64,000 bases of DNA, from assembly GCF_013409785.1 (NCBI RefSeq), contig NZ_JACCBV010000001.1, positions 2,480,001 to 2,544,000 of the forward strand. Reading direction: 5' to 3'. How positions within the stretch are numbered: the stretch's first letter is position 1; the number at the start of each line of letters is the position of its first letter. The DNA is from Microbacterium immunditiarum (GTDB lineage Bacteria > Actinomycetota > Actinomycetes > Actinomycetales > Microbacteriaceae). Positions 26,040 through 35,517 of the stretch are shown one piece after another. The notes under the pieces are model-generated. The model had not been told where the DNA came from. It searched no databases and saw nothing but the letters and a program-made list of their open reading frames with translations. A program made the translations under genes and the position numbers.

Positions 26040-28088
26040 ATGACCACGAACCCGATCACCGACGCCGGCTTCGCCACCGTCCTCGTCGCGAATCGCGGCG
26101 AGATCGCGCGCCGCGTCCTGCGCACGCTGAGCGAGCTCGGCATCCGCTCGGTCGCCGTCTACAGCGACGCCGACGCGAACGCGCCGCACGTCCGCGAGGC
26201 CGACACCGCCGTGCGGATCGGGCCGGCCGCGGCATTTGAGTCGTACTTGAACATCGATGCCGTGATCGCGGCCGCGCGCGAGACCGGAGCCCAGGCGATC
26301 CACCCCGGCTACGGGTTCCTCGCTGAGAACGCCGCGTTCGCACGCGCGTGCGCCGACGCCGGCATCGTCTTCATCGGGCCGGGCGAGCGCGCGCTCGAGG
26401 TCATGGGCGACAAGATCCGCGCGAAGCAGCACGTCTCCGAGTACGGCGTGCCGATCGTGCCCGGCTTCTCGGCGGTCGGCATGTCGGATGCCGCGATCGC
26501 CGACGCCGCGCGCGAGATCGGCTTCCCGCTGCTCGTCAAGCCGTCGGCGGGCGGCGGAGGCAAGGGCATGCAGGTCGTGCGGTCCGAGAGCGAGCTGCCC
26601 GAGGCGCTCGCCACAGCCCGCCGCGTCGCGACGGCAGCGTTCGGCGACGACGCGCTCCTTCTCGAGCGACTCATCGAGCGTCCGCGGCACATCGAGGTGC
26701 AGGTGCTCGCCGACTCGCACGGCGCGGTCGTCCACCTCGGCGAACGCGAGTGCACACTCCAGCGCCGGCACCAGAAGGTCGTCGAAGAGGCCCCGTCGCC
26801 CGTGATCGACGCTGCCACGCGGGGGCGCATCGGCGCGGCGGCGTGCGCGGCCGCGGCATCCGTCGACTATCGCGGCGCGGGGACGGTCGAGTTCCTCGTC
26901 GCGGCGGACCGCCCCGACGAGTTCTTCTTCATCGAGATGAACACGCGGCTGCAGGTCGAGCACCCCGTCACCGAGCTCGTGACCCGTGTCGACCTCGTCG
27001 AGCTGCAGGTCCGCATCGCCGCGGGTGAGCCGATCCCGTTCGCGCAGGACGACGTGCGACTGGAGGGTCACGCGATCGAGGCGCGTGTGTACGCGGAGAG
27101 CCCCGAGCGCGGCTTCCTGCCATCGACGGGCGACGTGCTGGTGTGGCGGGCCGCAGAAGGCGTGAGAACGGATGCCGCGATCGAGAGCGGCTCCGCCGTG
27201 ACGAGCGACTACGACCCGATGATCGCGAAGGTCATCGCGTCCGGCGCCGATCGCGCGGCCGCGCTCGACGCGCTCGATTCCGCGCTCGCCGACACGGTTG
27301 TGCTCGGCGTCGAGACGAACATCGCGTTCCTGCGCGAGCTCATCGCCCAGCCCGCCGTGCGCGACGGCGATCTCGACACGGGGCTCATCGACCGGATGCC
27401 GCCGTTCGAGGTGCCCGTGCCGTCCGAAGAGGCACTCGCGGCGGCTGCCGCCTTCCTGCGCGAGCGCACGACTTCGCGTCGAGCGCACGATGAAGCGACG
27501 TCGGCACGTCGTGCGCTCGACGCGGGCCCGTCCGCTCGCGGGCGCGCGGGCGGTGCGTGGCGCGCCCTCCCCGGGTGGCGTGTCTCCGGGCAGCCGGTGC
27601 TCCCCGTGCAGAGGTTCCAGCTCGAAGGGGGAGAGGTCGTCGAGGTCGCCGATCACGCCGGGGCGCGCGGGAACGACACAGCGGATGCCGCCTCCGCCCG
27701 CGACGGCAGCGTGTGGGTGCACGCCGACGGCGCCACCCACCGGGTTCGCCCCCTCACGCGCCGCGAGGCGATGGAGGTGCGGCTCGCACGTCTCGGGTAT
27801 GAAGCCGGGGCGTCTGACCCCGAGCTGCGCGCGCCCATGCCGGGCGCCGTCGTCGCGATCCACGCCGCCGACGGCGAGGAGGTCGTCGCGGGTGCCCGCG
27901 TCGTCACGATCGAGGCGATGAAGATGGAGCACCCGGTCATCGCGGGTCACGGCGGCGTCGTGCGGCTGCGCACCGCCGTCGGCGAGCAGGTCTCGCGCGA
28001 CCAAGTGCTCGCCACCGTCGTCGCCCACGCGGCCGAGACGCCGGCCCACGAGGCATCCGTCACACCGACCGAGACCGCGGTCGGCTGA
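26040..28088 (+). CDS. accA1: Acyl-CoA carboxylase biotin carboxylase/BCCP subunit (AccA1)
   Basis: A 682-residue fused subunit. The N-terminal biotin carboxylase domain has [39 protein letters not shown], and [17 protein letters not shown]. The C-terminal biotin carboxyl carrier domain carries the biotinylated Lys628 in EAMKMEH. Between them, residues about 470-520 form a low-conservation Arg/Ala-rich linker encoding a perfect 15-bp inverted repeat (see 27476-27523). ATG 26040, 5 bases after accD1. With AccD1 it carboxylates 3-methylcrotonyl-CoA. Confidence 0.92.
   Translation: MTTNPITDAGFATVLVANRGEIARRVLRTLSELGIRSVAVYSDADANAPHVREADTAVRIGPAAAFESYLNIDAVIAAARETGAQAIHPGYGFLAENAAFARACADAGIVFIGPGERALEVMGDKIRAKQHVSEYGVPIVPGFSAVGMSDAAIADAAREIGFPLLVKPSAGGGGKGMQVVRSESELPEALATARRVATAAFGDDALLLERLIERPRHIEVQVLADSHGAVVHLGERECTLQRRHQKVVEEAPSPVIDAATRGRIGAAACAAAASVDYRGAGTVEFLVAADRPDEFFFIEMNTRLQVEHPVTELVTRVDLVELQVRIAAGEPIPFAQDDVRLEGHAIEARVYAESPERGFLPSTGDVLVWRAAEGVRTDAAIESGSAVTSDYDPMIAKVIASGADRAAALDALDSALADTVVLGVETNIAFLRELIAQPAVRDGDLDTGLIDRMPPFEVPVPSEEALAAAAAFLRERTTSRRAHDEATSARRALDAGPSARGRAGGAWRALPGWRVSGQPVLPVQRFQLEGGEVVEVADHAGARGNDTADAASARDGSVWVHADGATHRVRPLTRREAMEVRLARLGYEAGASDPELRAPMPGAVVAIHAADGEEVVAGARVVTIEAMKMEHPVIAGHGGVVRLRTAVGEQVSRDQVLATVVAHAAETPAHEASVTPTETAVG
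27461..27523. repeat. Inverted and direct repeat inside the accA1 linker
   Basis: GCGTCGAGCGCACGA (27476-27490) is perfectly inverted as TCGTGCGCTCGACGC (27509-27523), with an 18-base centre. CGAGCGCACGA also occurs once more at 27461-27471, giving three copies. It falls in an in-frame, poorly conserved Arg/Ala-rich linker. Confidence 0.6.
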
Positions 28089-28112
28089 ACGTCCATCCCA
28101 CGAGGAGGAGCC

Positions 28113-29264
28113 ATGGACCACCACAATCTCACCGAGGACGAGCGCGAGCTCGCCGCGATGGTGCGCGAGTTCGCCGAAGAGGTCGTCGCGCCCCGCTCGT
28201 ACGAGGCCGATCGCACGAAGACGCTGCCGCTCGACGTCGTCAAGCAGATGGGCGACCTGGGCCTGTTCGGCCTGCCGTTCCCGGAGGAGTACGGCGGGCA
28301 GGGCGGCGACTACTTCGCGCTGTGCCTCGCGATCGAGGCCCTCGGACGCGTCGACCAGTCGATCGCCATCACCCTCGAGGCCGGCGTGAGCCTCGGCGCG
28401 ATGCCGATCTTCCGCTTCGGCACCGAGGAGCAGAAGCAGGAGCACCTGCCCGACCTCACCGCGGCCCGGGCCCTCGCCGGGTTCGGGCTCACCGAGCCGG
28501 AGGCCGGTTCCGACGCCGGCGCGACGCGCACGACCGCACGGTTCGAGAGCGGCGAGTGGGTCATCGACGGCTCGAAGCAGTTCATCACCAACTCGGGCAC
28601 CGACATCACGCGCTTCGTGACGGTCACGGCCGTCACGGGCCAGCAGGACGGTCGCAAGGAGATCTCGACGATCATCGTGCCCAACGGCACTCCCGGCTTC
28701 ACCGTCGAGCCCGCGTACGACAAGGTCGGCTGGCACGCGTCCGACACCCACCCGCTCACGTTCCAGGGGGCACGCGTGCCCGAGGAGAATCTGCTGGGCG
28801 AGCGCGGCCGCGGCTTCGCGAACTTCCTGCACATCCTCGACGAGGGACGGATCGCGATCGCCGCGCTGGCGACCGGGGCAGCGGAGGGATGCCTCGACGC
28901 AGCCGTCGACTACGCGAAGAAGCGCGTCGTGTTCGGCGAGACGCTGTCGCGGCGCCAGGGCATCCAGTTCACCATCGCCCGCATGCAGGCCCGGGTGCAC
29001 ACGGCGCGGCTGGCGTGGCATCACGCCGCGCGCCTGCGCGACGCGGGCAAGCCGTTCAAGACGGAAGCCGCCGTCGCGAAGATCACCGCGAGCGACGCCG
29101 CGATGGACAACGCGCGCGACGCGACCCAGATCTTCGGCGGGAACGGGTTCATGAACGAGTTCCCGGTCGCCCGCCACTACCGCGACTCGAAGATCCTCGA
29201 GATCGGCGAGGGCACGAACGAGGTGCAGCTGCTCGTGATCTCTCGCGCGCTGGGGCTCGAGTGA
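28113..29264 (+). CDS. Acyl-CoA dehydrogenase (isovaleryl-CoA type, FadE19-like)
   Basis: A 383-residue FAD acyl-CoA dehydrogenase. It shows GLFGLPFPEEYGGQGGDYF, the FAD-contacting GFGLTEPEAGSDAGATRT (in two parts around residue 130) and FITNSG, and the C-terminal QIFGGNGFMNEFPVARHYRDSKI signature. In Mycobacterium tuberculosis FadE19 (Rv2500c) sits at the same place between accA1 and the MaoC gene. Predicted to oxidise isovaleryl-CoA or another short branched acyl-CoA. ATG after GGAGGAG. Confidence 0.9.
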   Translation: MDHHNLTEDERELAAMVREFAEEVVAPRSYEADRTKTLPLDVVKQMGDLGLFGLPFPEEYGGQGGDYFALCLAIEALGRVDQSIAITLEAGVSLGAMPIFRFGTEEQKQEHLPDLTAARALAGFGLTEPEAGSDAGATRTTARFESGEWVIDGSKQFITNSGTDITRFVTVTAVTGQQDGRKEISTIIVPNGTPGFTVEPAYDKVGWHASDTHPLTFQGARVPEENLLGERGRGFANFLHILDEGRIAIAALATGAAEGCLDAAVDYAKKRVVFGETLSRRQGIQFTIARMQARVHTARLAWHHAARLRDAGKPFKTEAAVAKITASDAAMDNARDATQIFGGNGFMNEFPVARHYRDSKILEIGEGTNEVQLLVISRALGLE

Positions 29265-29809
29265 GCGACCCGTCGAACTCGGCACGCCCGGACGGTAGCG
29301 TGACGAGGGTGACCGGCGAGCCGATCGTGCAACGCGGGCTCTACTACGACGAGCTCGAAGTCGGTGCGCGCTACGCGCACCGACCGGGGCGCACGGCGAC
29401 CGAGGCCGACAACGTCCTGTTCTCGACTCTCACGATGAACACGCAGGCGCTCCACCTCGACGCCGCGTACTCCGAGTCGCGGCCGTTTGGGCAGCGGCTC
29501 ATGAATTCGATGTGGACGCTGTCGACGATGGTCGGGGCATCCGTCTCGCAGCTCACCCAGGGCACCCTCGTCGCCCAGTTGGGCATGACGGACATCTCGT
29601 TCCCGGCACCGCTGTTCCACGGCGACACGCTGTACACCGAGACGGAGGTCGTCGAGAAGCGCCTGTCGAGGTCACGGCCAGGACAGGGCATCGTGACGCT
29701 GCGCCACACGGGCCGCAACCAGCAGGGCGAGGTCGTCGGCGTCGCCACGCGGATCGCGCTCATGTGGTGCGTGCCGCAGACGGAGGAGAGCGCGGGAGGG
29801 AAGGCGTGA
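29261..29809 (+). CDS. MaoC-like acyl-CoA dehydratase/hydratase
   Basis: A 182-residue single hot-dog-fold protein. Conserved parts are GLYYDELEVGARYAHRPGRT, the NTQALHLDAAYSESRPFGQRL stretch around the catalytic region, and SFPAPLFHGDTLYTETEV. GTG 29261 overlaps the dehydrogenase stop as GTGA. The matching mycobacterial gene is Rv2499c. Placed between the carboxylase and the CitE-like lyase, it probably hydrates 3-methylglutaconyl-CoA to 3-hydroxy-3-methylglutaryl-CoA; this step is inferred from order. Confidence 0.87.
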   Translation: MSDPSNSARPDGSVTRVTGEPIVQRGLYYDELEVGARYAHRPGRTATEADNVLFSTLTMNTQALHLDAAYSESRPFGQRLMNSMWTLSTMVGASVSQLTQGTLVAQLGMTDISFPAPLFHGDTLYTETEVVEKRLSRSRPGQGIVTLRHTGRNQQGEVVGVATRIALMWCVPQTEESAGGKA

Positions 29810-30624
29810 ACGGCACGACGTTCGACCTGGGTCCAGCGCTCCTCTTCTGCCCCGCGGATCGCCCGGAGCGCTTCGAGAAGGCGCTGGAGCGCTCGGACGG
29901 CGTGATCCTCGACCTCGAGGACGCGGTGAGCCCGGATGCCAAGGCGGCGGCCCGCGGCGCGGTGATCGAGTCCGAGCTCGACCCCTCGCGCGTGATCGTG
30001 CGGGTGAATCCACTCGACAGCGACGCGATCGTCGCCGACCTCTCTACCCTGTCGCAGACGGACTACCGCACCATCATGGTCGCGAAGGCGGAGTCTCCCA
30101 AGCGGATCGGCCGTCTCGACCCGCGCTTCCGTGTGATCGCGCTGTGCGAGACCGCACGCGGTGTGCAGGCGGCCGAGCGCATCGCGGCCCTCGACAACGT
30201 CGTCGGGCTCATGTGGGGCGCCGAAGACCTCGTCGCCTCGCTCGGCGGCACCGCGAGCCGCAACGACCGAGGGAGGTACCGCGATGTCGCGCGCTACGCG
30301 CGCAGCCGCGTCCTCATCGCCGCAGGAGCGCGGCGCAAGGCCGCGATCGACGCCGTGCACCTCGACATCGCCGACCTCAAGGGCCTGCGCCGCGAGTCGC
30401 GCGACGCCGCCGCCAGCGGCTTCGCCGCGACCGCGTGCATCCATCCGAGCCACGTCCCCGTGATCCGCGAGGCGTACCGCCCCGACGAGGGGGTGCTCGA
30501 GTGGGCGCGCGGCGTCCTTGCGGCGGCCGAGGGGCAGCGGGGCGTCTTCCAGCACGAGGGGCGCATGGTCGACGAGCCCGTCCTCCGGCACGCGCGCGGG
30601 ATCGTACGGCGCGCGGAGTCCTGA
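29806..30624 (+). CDS. CitE-like beta-hydroxyacyl-CoA lyase (HMG-CoA lyase candidate)
   Basis: A 272-residue HpcH/HpaI-family TIM barrel. It has LLFCPADRPERFEKAL, DGVILDLEDAVSPDAK (Mg2+ ligand), VRVNPL, LCETARGVQAAE (second metal ligand Glu) and WGAEDL. No citrate lyase alpha or gamma genes are nearby, so it is not part of citrate lyase. The mycobacterial counterpart Rv2498c is a stereospecific (R)-HMG-CoA lyase, which would complete leucine breakdown to acetyl-CoA and acetoacetate. GTG 29806 overlaps the previous stop (GTGA). Confidence 0.87.
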   Translation: MNGTTFDLGPALLFCPADRPERFEKALERSDGVILDLEDAVSPDAKAAARGAVIESELDPSRVIVRVNPLDSDAIVADLSTLSQTDYRTIMVAKAESPKRIGRLDPRFRVIALCETARGVQAAERIAALDNVVGLMWGAEDLVASLGGTASRNDRGRYRDVARYARSRVLIAAGARRKAAIDAVHLDIADLKGLRRESRDAAASGFAATACIHPSHVPVIREAYRPDEGVLEWARGVLAAAEGQRGVFQHEGRMVDEPVLRHARGIVRRAES

Positions 30625-30649
30625 GCCGGGCACCTGGCACGCGGCGAAC

Positions 30650-30727
30650 GCGAGCGTAGGCGATGGTGCGGGCGTAGGACGGGCGCCGACGCATCCGTCC
30701 TACCGTCGTCCCATCTCCTACGCTCGC
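30650..30727. repeat. Long branched palindrome between convergent genes
   Basis: Outer arms GCGAGCGTAGGcGATGG (30650-30666) and CCATCtCCTACGCTCGC (30711-30727) pair over 17 positions with one mismatch. They enclose an inner perfect 9-bp stem GTAGGACGG/CCGTCCTAC (30674-30682, 30695-30703). It sits between the converging CitE-like gene and the sirtuin gene. It could be a two-way terminator or a REP-like element. Confidence 0.7.
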
Positions 30728-30748
30728 CTCGGCGCACGGATGCTCGGG

Positions 30749-31594
30749 TCAGGCCTCGAGCGCGTCGGCGAGAGCCGTGAGCACCTCGCTCGTGCCGGCT
30801 TCAATCTTGACCGTGGCGCGCGAGTCGCCGCGCGTCTCGCCGCGGTTGACGATGACGACCGGCATCCGTCTCCGCCGCGCCCGCTCGAGCAACCGGATGC
30901 CGGAGTTCACGACGAGCGACGAGCCGGCGATCACGAGCGCCTCGCTGGCGTGCACGAGCTGCTCGGCCTCGCGGAACTTCTCGGCCGGGATGAACTCGCC
31001 GAAGAACACGACGTCGGGCTTGAGCACGCCTCCGCACACGGTGCACGACGGCACGCGGAAGCCCTCCCAGCTCTCGGGGAGAACGTCGCCGTCGGGTCCG
31101 AGCTTCACGTTCTCGGGCACCACGATCCACGGGTTGTCGGCCTCGACGCGGACGGCGAGGTCGCGGCGGTCGAACACCTGCCCGCAGTGCGTACAGAAGA
31201 CGCGGCGCATCGTGCCGTGCAGCTCGACGACGCGCCGGCTTCCCGCGCGCACGTGGAGCCCGTCGACGTTCTGAGTGATGACGCCCGACACGATGCCGCG
31301 CTGCTCGAGGGTCGTGATCGTGCGGTGGCCGGCGTTCGGCTCCGCGGTCGCGAACGCGCGCCAGCCGAGGTGGCTTCCCACCCAGTACCGCCGCCGCGCG
31401 GCGTCGCTCGAGAGATACTGCTCGACGGTCATGGGCGTGCGCCGGGGCGCGCCCTCGCCGCGGTAGTCGGGGATGCCGGAATCCGTCGACACGCCGGCGC
31501 CCGTGAGCACGGCGATCCGGCGCCCGGACAGCGCGGCGATCGCCGCGTCGAGCTGCTGCGCGGGAAGCGCGGCCAGATCGGTTGCGATGCTCAC
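30749..31594 (-). CDS. cobB: Sirtuin NAD-dependent protein deacylase
   Basis: A 281-residue Sir2 enzyme that removes acyl groups from lysine using NAD+. NAD-site motifs: GAGVSTDSGIPDYRG (residues 31-45), TQNVDGLH near 108, and the catalytic His in VELHGTM. Two Cys pairs (CTHCGQ and CTVCGG) form the zinc site. Late GSSLVVNSG and VIVNRGETRGD close the cofactor pocket. GTG 31594 start. It lies in a leftward set with a methyltransferase and SGNH hydrolase. Confidence 0.93.
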   Translation of the reverse strand: MSIATDLAALPAQQLDAAIAALSGRRIAVLTGAGVSTDSGIPDYRGEGAPRRTPMTVEQYLSSDAARRRYWVGSHLGWRAFATAEPNAGHRTITTLEQRGIVSGVITQNVDGLHVRAGSRRVVELHGTMRRVFCTHCGQVFDRRDLAVRVEADNPWIVVPENVKLGPDGDVLPESWEGFRVPSCTVCGGVLKPDVVFFGEFIPAEKFREAEQLVHASEALVIAGSSLVVNSGIRLLERARRRRMPVVIVNRGETRGDSRATVKIEAGTSEVLTALADALEA

Positions 31595-31643
31595 GGATCA
31601 CCCCCTCCGCGTGCGAGTCTAGGTCCCGTCGTTTTCGGGCATG

Positions 31644-32468
31644 TTACGCCGACCCGCGCCCACCCGCGCCGACCAGTTCCCACAGCGCGACCGCCGAGGC
31701 CGCCGCGACGTTGAGCGAGTCGACGCCGCCGCGCATCGGGATCGTCACGATGACATCCGCCGCATCGAGCGCCGCACGGCTGAGGCCGTCGCCTTCGGCG
31801 CCCAGCATGAGCGCGACCTTGGGCGGGGCATCCGCGGCGAACCTGTCGAGCGGCACGGCGTCATCCGCCAAGGCGAGCGCCGCGAGCCGGAACCCCGCCT
31901 CGTGCAGCAGCTCGCGCGCGACGGGCCACTCGGGCATGCGCGTCCACGGGACCTGGAAGACCGTGCCCATGCTCACGCGCACGCTGCGCCGGTACAGCGG
32001 ATCCGCGCAGCGGGGGCTCACGAGCACCGCGTCCGCGCCGAGCCCGGCCGCCCCGCGGAAGATCGCGCCCACGTTCGTGTGGTCAACGATGTCGTCGAGC
32101 ACGACGACGATGCGCGCGCCCTTCACGATCTCGCCGACCGACGCGAGCGGCGGCCGGTGCATCGCCGCCAGGGCGCCGCGGTGCACGACGTAGCCCGTCA
32201 GGTGCTCGGCGACCTCGGACGGCACGACGAAGATCGGGGCATCCGGATGCGGCGCCGCCAGACGCTCGATGTCGGGCAGCCACTTGTCCTGCACCAGGAA
32301 CGATCGTGGCGTGTGGCCCGCCTCGAGAGCTCGCGAGATGACCTTCGACGACTCCGCGATGTAGAGCCCGCCCTCGGGCTCGAGCGCGCGGCGCAGCGCG
32401 ATATCCGTCAGATCGCGGTAGTCGGCGAGCCGCCCATCGGCGGGGTCGTCGACGCGCACGACGGGCAT
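31644..32468 (-). CDS. SpoU/TrmH family RNA 2'-O-methyltransferase
   Basis: A 274-residue SPOUT methyltransferase. The N-terminal part resembles an L30e-like RNA-binding substrate domain (EGGLYIAESSKVISRALEAG). The C-terminal trefoil-knot domain has DDIVDHTNVGAIFRGAAGLG (motif 1, Asn/Arg), LMLGAEGDGLS (motif 2) and IPMRGGVDSLNVAAASAVALWE (motif 3, in parts). Target RNA is unknown; 23S rRNA or tRNA are both possible. It starts 6 bases after the SGNH gene. Confidence 0.9.
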   Translation of the reverse strand: MPVVRVDDPADGRLADYRDLTDIALRRALEPEGGLYIAESSKVISRALEAGHTPRSFLVQDKWLPDIERLAAPHPDAPIFVVPSEVAEHLTGYVVHRGALAAMHRPPLASVGEIVKGARIVVVLDDIVDHTNVGAIFRGAAGLGADAVLVSPRCADPLYRRSVRVSMGTVFQVPWTRMPEWPVARELLHEAGFRLAALALADDAVPLDRFAADAPPKVALMLGAEGDGLSRAALDAADVIVTIPMRGGVDSLNVAAASAVALWELVGAGGRGSA

Positions 32469-32474
32469 GTCGCC

Positions 32475-33368
32475 CTACGCCCGGTCGTCGCGCGCGGGGG
32501 CCGTGTCGTCCGCGGCTGCGGTGGGCAGAGGCGCGTCGTCGTTCCTGCCCGGGGCGAGCGTCATCGGCAGCGGGGACGGGCGCTTCGCCGTGATGTTGTC
32601 GCCCGACGACTGGTGGCGCAGGCGCCGCAGCACCCACGGCACGAGGTGCTCGCGCGCCCACACGAGGTCGTGCGCGCGCGCCGCGCGCCACGTGCGGCGC
32701 GGCAGCGGATCGGGCTGCATCGGCTGGAGGTCGTTCGGCACGTTGAGCGCGCGCAGCACCATGCGGGCGACCTCGTGGTGGCCGAGCGAGTTCAGGTGGA
32801 GGCGGTCGTCGTCGAAGAACCGCGGATCCTGGATCTCCTTCAGCGCCCACTGGTCGGCGACGATGCAGTCGTAACGGTCGGCGATCGCACGGAGGTTCTC
32901 GTTGTAGATCGCGATCTTGCCGCGGAACGGCCGGAACACCGGCGTGAAGTTCGTGTCGATCCCCGTGAACGCGACGATGGTCGCACCCGAGCTGCCGAGC
33001 CGGATGACCGCATCCTCGAACTGGCGTGCGATCTCGTCGGGGTCCGTGCCGGGGCGGATCACGTCGTTGCCACCCGCGCAGAACGTGATGAGGTCGGGCT
33101 TCAGCTCGAGCGCCTGCTCGAGCTGGTCGGCGACGATCTGCGCGATGAGCTTGCCGCGCACCGCGAGGTTCGCGTACGCGAAGTCGTCGACCTGCTGCGA
33201 CAGCACCTCGGCGACTCGGTCCGCCCATCCCCGGTGGCCGCCCGGGCTGTCGGGCTCGGGGTCGCCGATTCCCTCGGTGAACGAGTCGCCGAGGGCCACG
33301 TAGCGGCGCCAGGGGTGCGGCTGCGCGTTCGCGACGTACGGAGTGCGCGGATCGTCTTCGGTCGTCAT
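32475..33368 (-). CDS. SGNH/GDSL hydrolase
   Basis: A 297-residue hydrolase with no signal peptide. Block I is YVALGDSFTEGIGDPEPDSPGG (nucleophile Ser in GDSFTEG near residue 30), block II LAVRG, block III CAGGNDV, and block V DRLHLNSLGHHEVA with catalytic Asp/His. The last 60 or so residues are Pro/Asp/Ala-rich and variable. ATG 33368 excludes a long upstream open frame that crosses the divergent helicase gene. Probably an esterase or lipase; substrate unknown. Confidence 0.9.
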   Translation of the reverse strand: MTTEDDPRTPYVANAQPHPWRRYVALGDSFTEGIGDPEPDSPGGHRGWADRVAEVLSQQVDDFAYANLAVRGKLIAQIVADQLEQALELKPDLITFCAGGNDVIRPGTDPDEIARQFEDAVIRLGSSGATIVAFTGIDTNFTPVFRPFRGKIAIYNENLRAIADRYDCIVADQWALKEIQDPRFFDDDRLHLNSLGHHEVARMVLRALNVPNDLQPMQPDPLPRRTWRAARAHDLVWAREHLVPWVLRRLRHQSSGDNITAKRPSPLPMTLAPGRNDDAPLPTAAADDTAPARDDRA

Positions 33369-33488
33369 TCGTCTTCCTCGCTTGTGGCCGGTTACGAGGT
33401 TAGCCCGCGCGGCGGACGTCGGCGCCGAGGCGTCGCCGGGCTCGTCTATCGTGGTGACTCGTTGTGCCGAGACGAGGGGAGGGCGTCG

Positions 33489-35384
33489 ATGGACGACGAG
33501 GCGCTGGTCGCCGAGCGCGCGACCGACACCGAGTCGCCTGATCTCGGACATGCGGATGGCGCCGACCGCGGCATCCGTCACATCGGATCCTTCGCCGCCG
33601 AGCACCTCTCGCCGTCGTTCCCGCAGCGCGCCCCTTGGGGCACCGCGCAGCGCCTCCGCAGGTGGCAGGCCGAGGCACTGGACCTGTACTTCGGCCTCGA
33701 CGGTCCGGACGGTCCCGGTGCGGGCCCCCGAGACTTCCTCGCCGCGGCGACCCCGGGCGCCGGCAAGACGACCTTCGCGCTCCGCCTCGCGAGTGAGCTG
33801 CTGCGCCGGCGCGTGGTCGATCGGATCGTCGTGGTGGCGCCGACCGAGCACTTGAAGACCCAGTGGGCGGATGCCGCGGCCCGCGTCTCGATCCGGCTCG
33901 ATCCCGCGTTCAGCAACCGCCACGTCGCGCCCGCGCGGCACTTCCATGGCGTCGCCGTGACGTACGCGCAGGTCGCGGTCAAGGCATCCGTCCATCAGCG
34001 ACTCACGCTCGACGCGCGCACGCTCGTGATCCTCGACGAGGTGCACCACGGCGGCGACGCGCTGAGCTGGGGCGATGCCCTTCGCGAGGCCTACGCGCGA
34101 GCCACCCGGCGCCTGCTGCTGTCGGGCACGCCGTTCCGCAGCGACACCGCGCCGATCCCGTTCGTCGAGTACCACCCCGACGACAAGGGCATCCGCGTCT
34201 CGCGCACCGACTACAGCTACGGCTACGCGAGGGCGCTCGAGGACGGCGTCGTGCGGCCCGTGATCTTCCTCGTCTACGCCGGCTCGATGCGCTGGCGCAC
34301 GAAGACCGGTGACGAGATGGAGGCGCAGCTCGGGCAGGACAACACGAAGGACGTCACCGCCCAGGCGTGGCGCACGGCGCTCGATCCTGCGGGGGAGTGG
34401 ATCCCTGCCGTGCTCCGGTCGGCGGATCGCCGCCTCAGCGAGGTGCGCGAGCAGGTGCCGGATGCCGGCGGCCTCGTCATCGCGACGGACCAGACCGCCG
34501 CACGGGCGTACGCCGAGGTCCTGCGGGGCATCACGGGCGAGGCACCCACGGTCGTGCTCTCCGACGAGGCGGAGGCGTCGTCGCGCATCGAGGAGTTCTC
34601 GCAGGGGACGTCGCGCTGGATGGTCGCGGTGCGCATGGTGTCGGAGGGCGTCGACGTGCCGCGTCTGTGCGTCGGCGTCTACGCCACGAGCGCCTCGACG
34701 CCGCTCTTCTTCGCGCAGGCGATCGGCCGCTTCGTGCGGGCGCGCCGGCGCGGCGAGACCGCGAGCGTGTTCCTGCCGAATGTGCCGCAACTGCTCGCCC
34801 TTGCGAACGAGCTCGAGCGCCAGCGCGATCACGCGCTCGACCGCGACACGGACGGCGACGATGATTGGAACGCCGAGGAGGACCTGCTCGCGGCGGCGGC
34901 GCGCGAGGACAACGCATCCGACGCCCTCACCGAGGAGTTCGCGTTCCAGGCGCTCGAATCCGCCGCGCACTTCGACCGCGTGCTCTACGACGGCCGCGAA
35001 TTCGGCCAGCTCGCCGTGCCCGGCACGCCCGAAGAGGAGGAGTTCCTCGGACTGCCCGGGCTCCTCGAGCCCGAGCACGTGCACGAGCTCCTCATGCAGC
35101 GACAAGTACGGCAAGGGAGGCACCGCAAGGCGCGCGAGGCCCGCCAGTCCGCTCCGGGCGTCCCTGCGGAGCCCGTGCCGCCTCAGGCGCTCCACCGCAC
35201 GCTCAAGGAGCAGCGGCAGCTCCTCAACAGCCTCGTCGGCCTGTACGCCCGTCAGTCGGGCGAGCCGCACGGCGCCGTGCACGCCGAGCTGCGCCGGATC
35301 TGCGGCGGGCCGCCCGTGGCGCAGGCGACCGTCGCGCAGCTGCAGGCGCGCATCGACGTGCTTCGGAAGCGCGTGCACTCCTGA
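33489..35384 (+). CDS. DEAD/DEAH-box superfamily 2 helicase
   Basis: A 631-residue helicase. Walker A ATPGAGKTTFA is near residue 88, the DEAH-type box is DEVHHGG near 182, motif III LLLSGTPFRSD near 210, and C-terminal motifs SEGVDVP and QAIGRFVRARR near 385-415. Residues 460-631 are acidic or Gln/Arg-rich and may bind partners. It resembles stand-alone XPB/RecG-like actinobacterial helicases. GGGGAGGG precedes the ATG. Role, likely nucleic acid repair or remodelling, is not established. No restriction or defence partner is adjacent. Confidence 0.87.
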   Translation: MDDEALVAERATDTESPDLGHADGADRGIRHIGSFAAEHLSPSFPQRAPWGTAQRLRRWQAEALDLYFGLDGPDGPGAGPRDFLAAATPGAGKTTFALRLASELLRRRVVDRIVVVAPTEHLKTQWADAAARVSIRLDPAFSNRHVAPARHFHGVAVTYAQVAVKASVHQRLTLDARTLVILDEVHHGGDALSWGDALREAYARATRRLLLSGTPFRSDTAPIPFVEYHPDDKGIRVSRTDYSYGYARALEDGVVRPVIFLVYAGSMRWRTKTGDEMEAQLGQDNTKDVTAQAWRTALDPAGEWIPAVLRSADRRLSEVREQVPDAGGLVIATDQTAARAYAEVLRGITGEAPTVVLSDEAEASSRIEEFSQGTSRWMVAVRMVSEGVDVPRLCVGVYATSASTPLFFAQAIGRFVRARRRGETASVFLPNVPQLLALANELERQRDHALDRDTDGDDDWNAEEDLLAAAAREDNASDALTEEFAFQALESAAHFDRVLYDGREFGQLAVPGTPEEEEFLGLPGLLEPEHVHELLMQRQVRQGRHRKAREARQSAPGVPAEPVPPQALHRTLKEQRQLLNSLVGLYARQSGEPHGAVHAELRRICGGPPVAQATVAQLQARIDVLRKRVHS

Positions 35385-35517
35385 GCCACCCCCGCGATCC
35401 CGAGGGCCCGTTCGGAGGCCCGAAATGCTGTCAATCCGCGAGATTCCGGGAGTCCGAGCCGTGCCCGGGACTAGCGTGGACGCAACCCCGGACACAGAAT
35501 CCTCATAGGAGGACCAC

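Noticed and set aside
25902..29285. 1127-residue open frame on the minus strand
   Set aside because: Antisense to accA1 and the acyl-CoA dehydrogenase; composition is Arg/Asp/Ala/Val-rich with no motifs.
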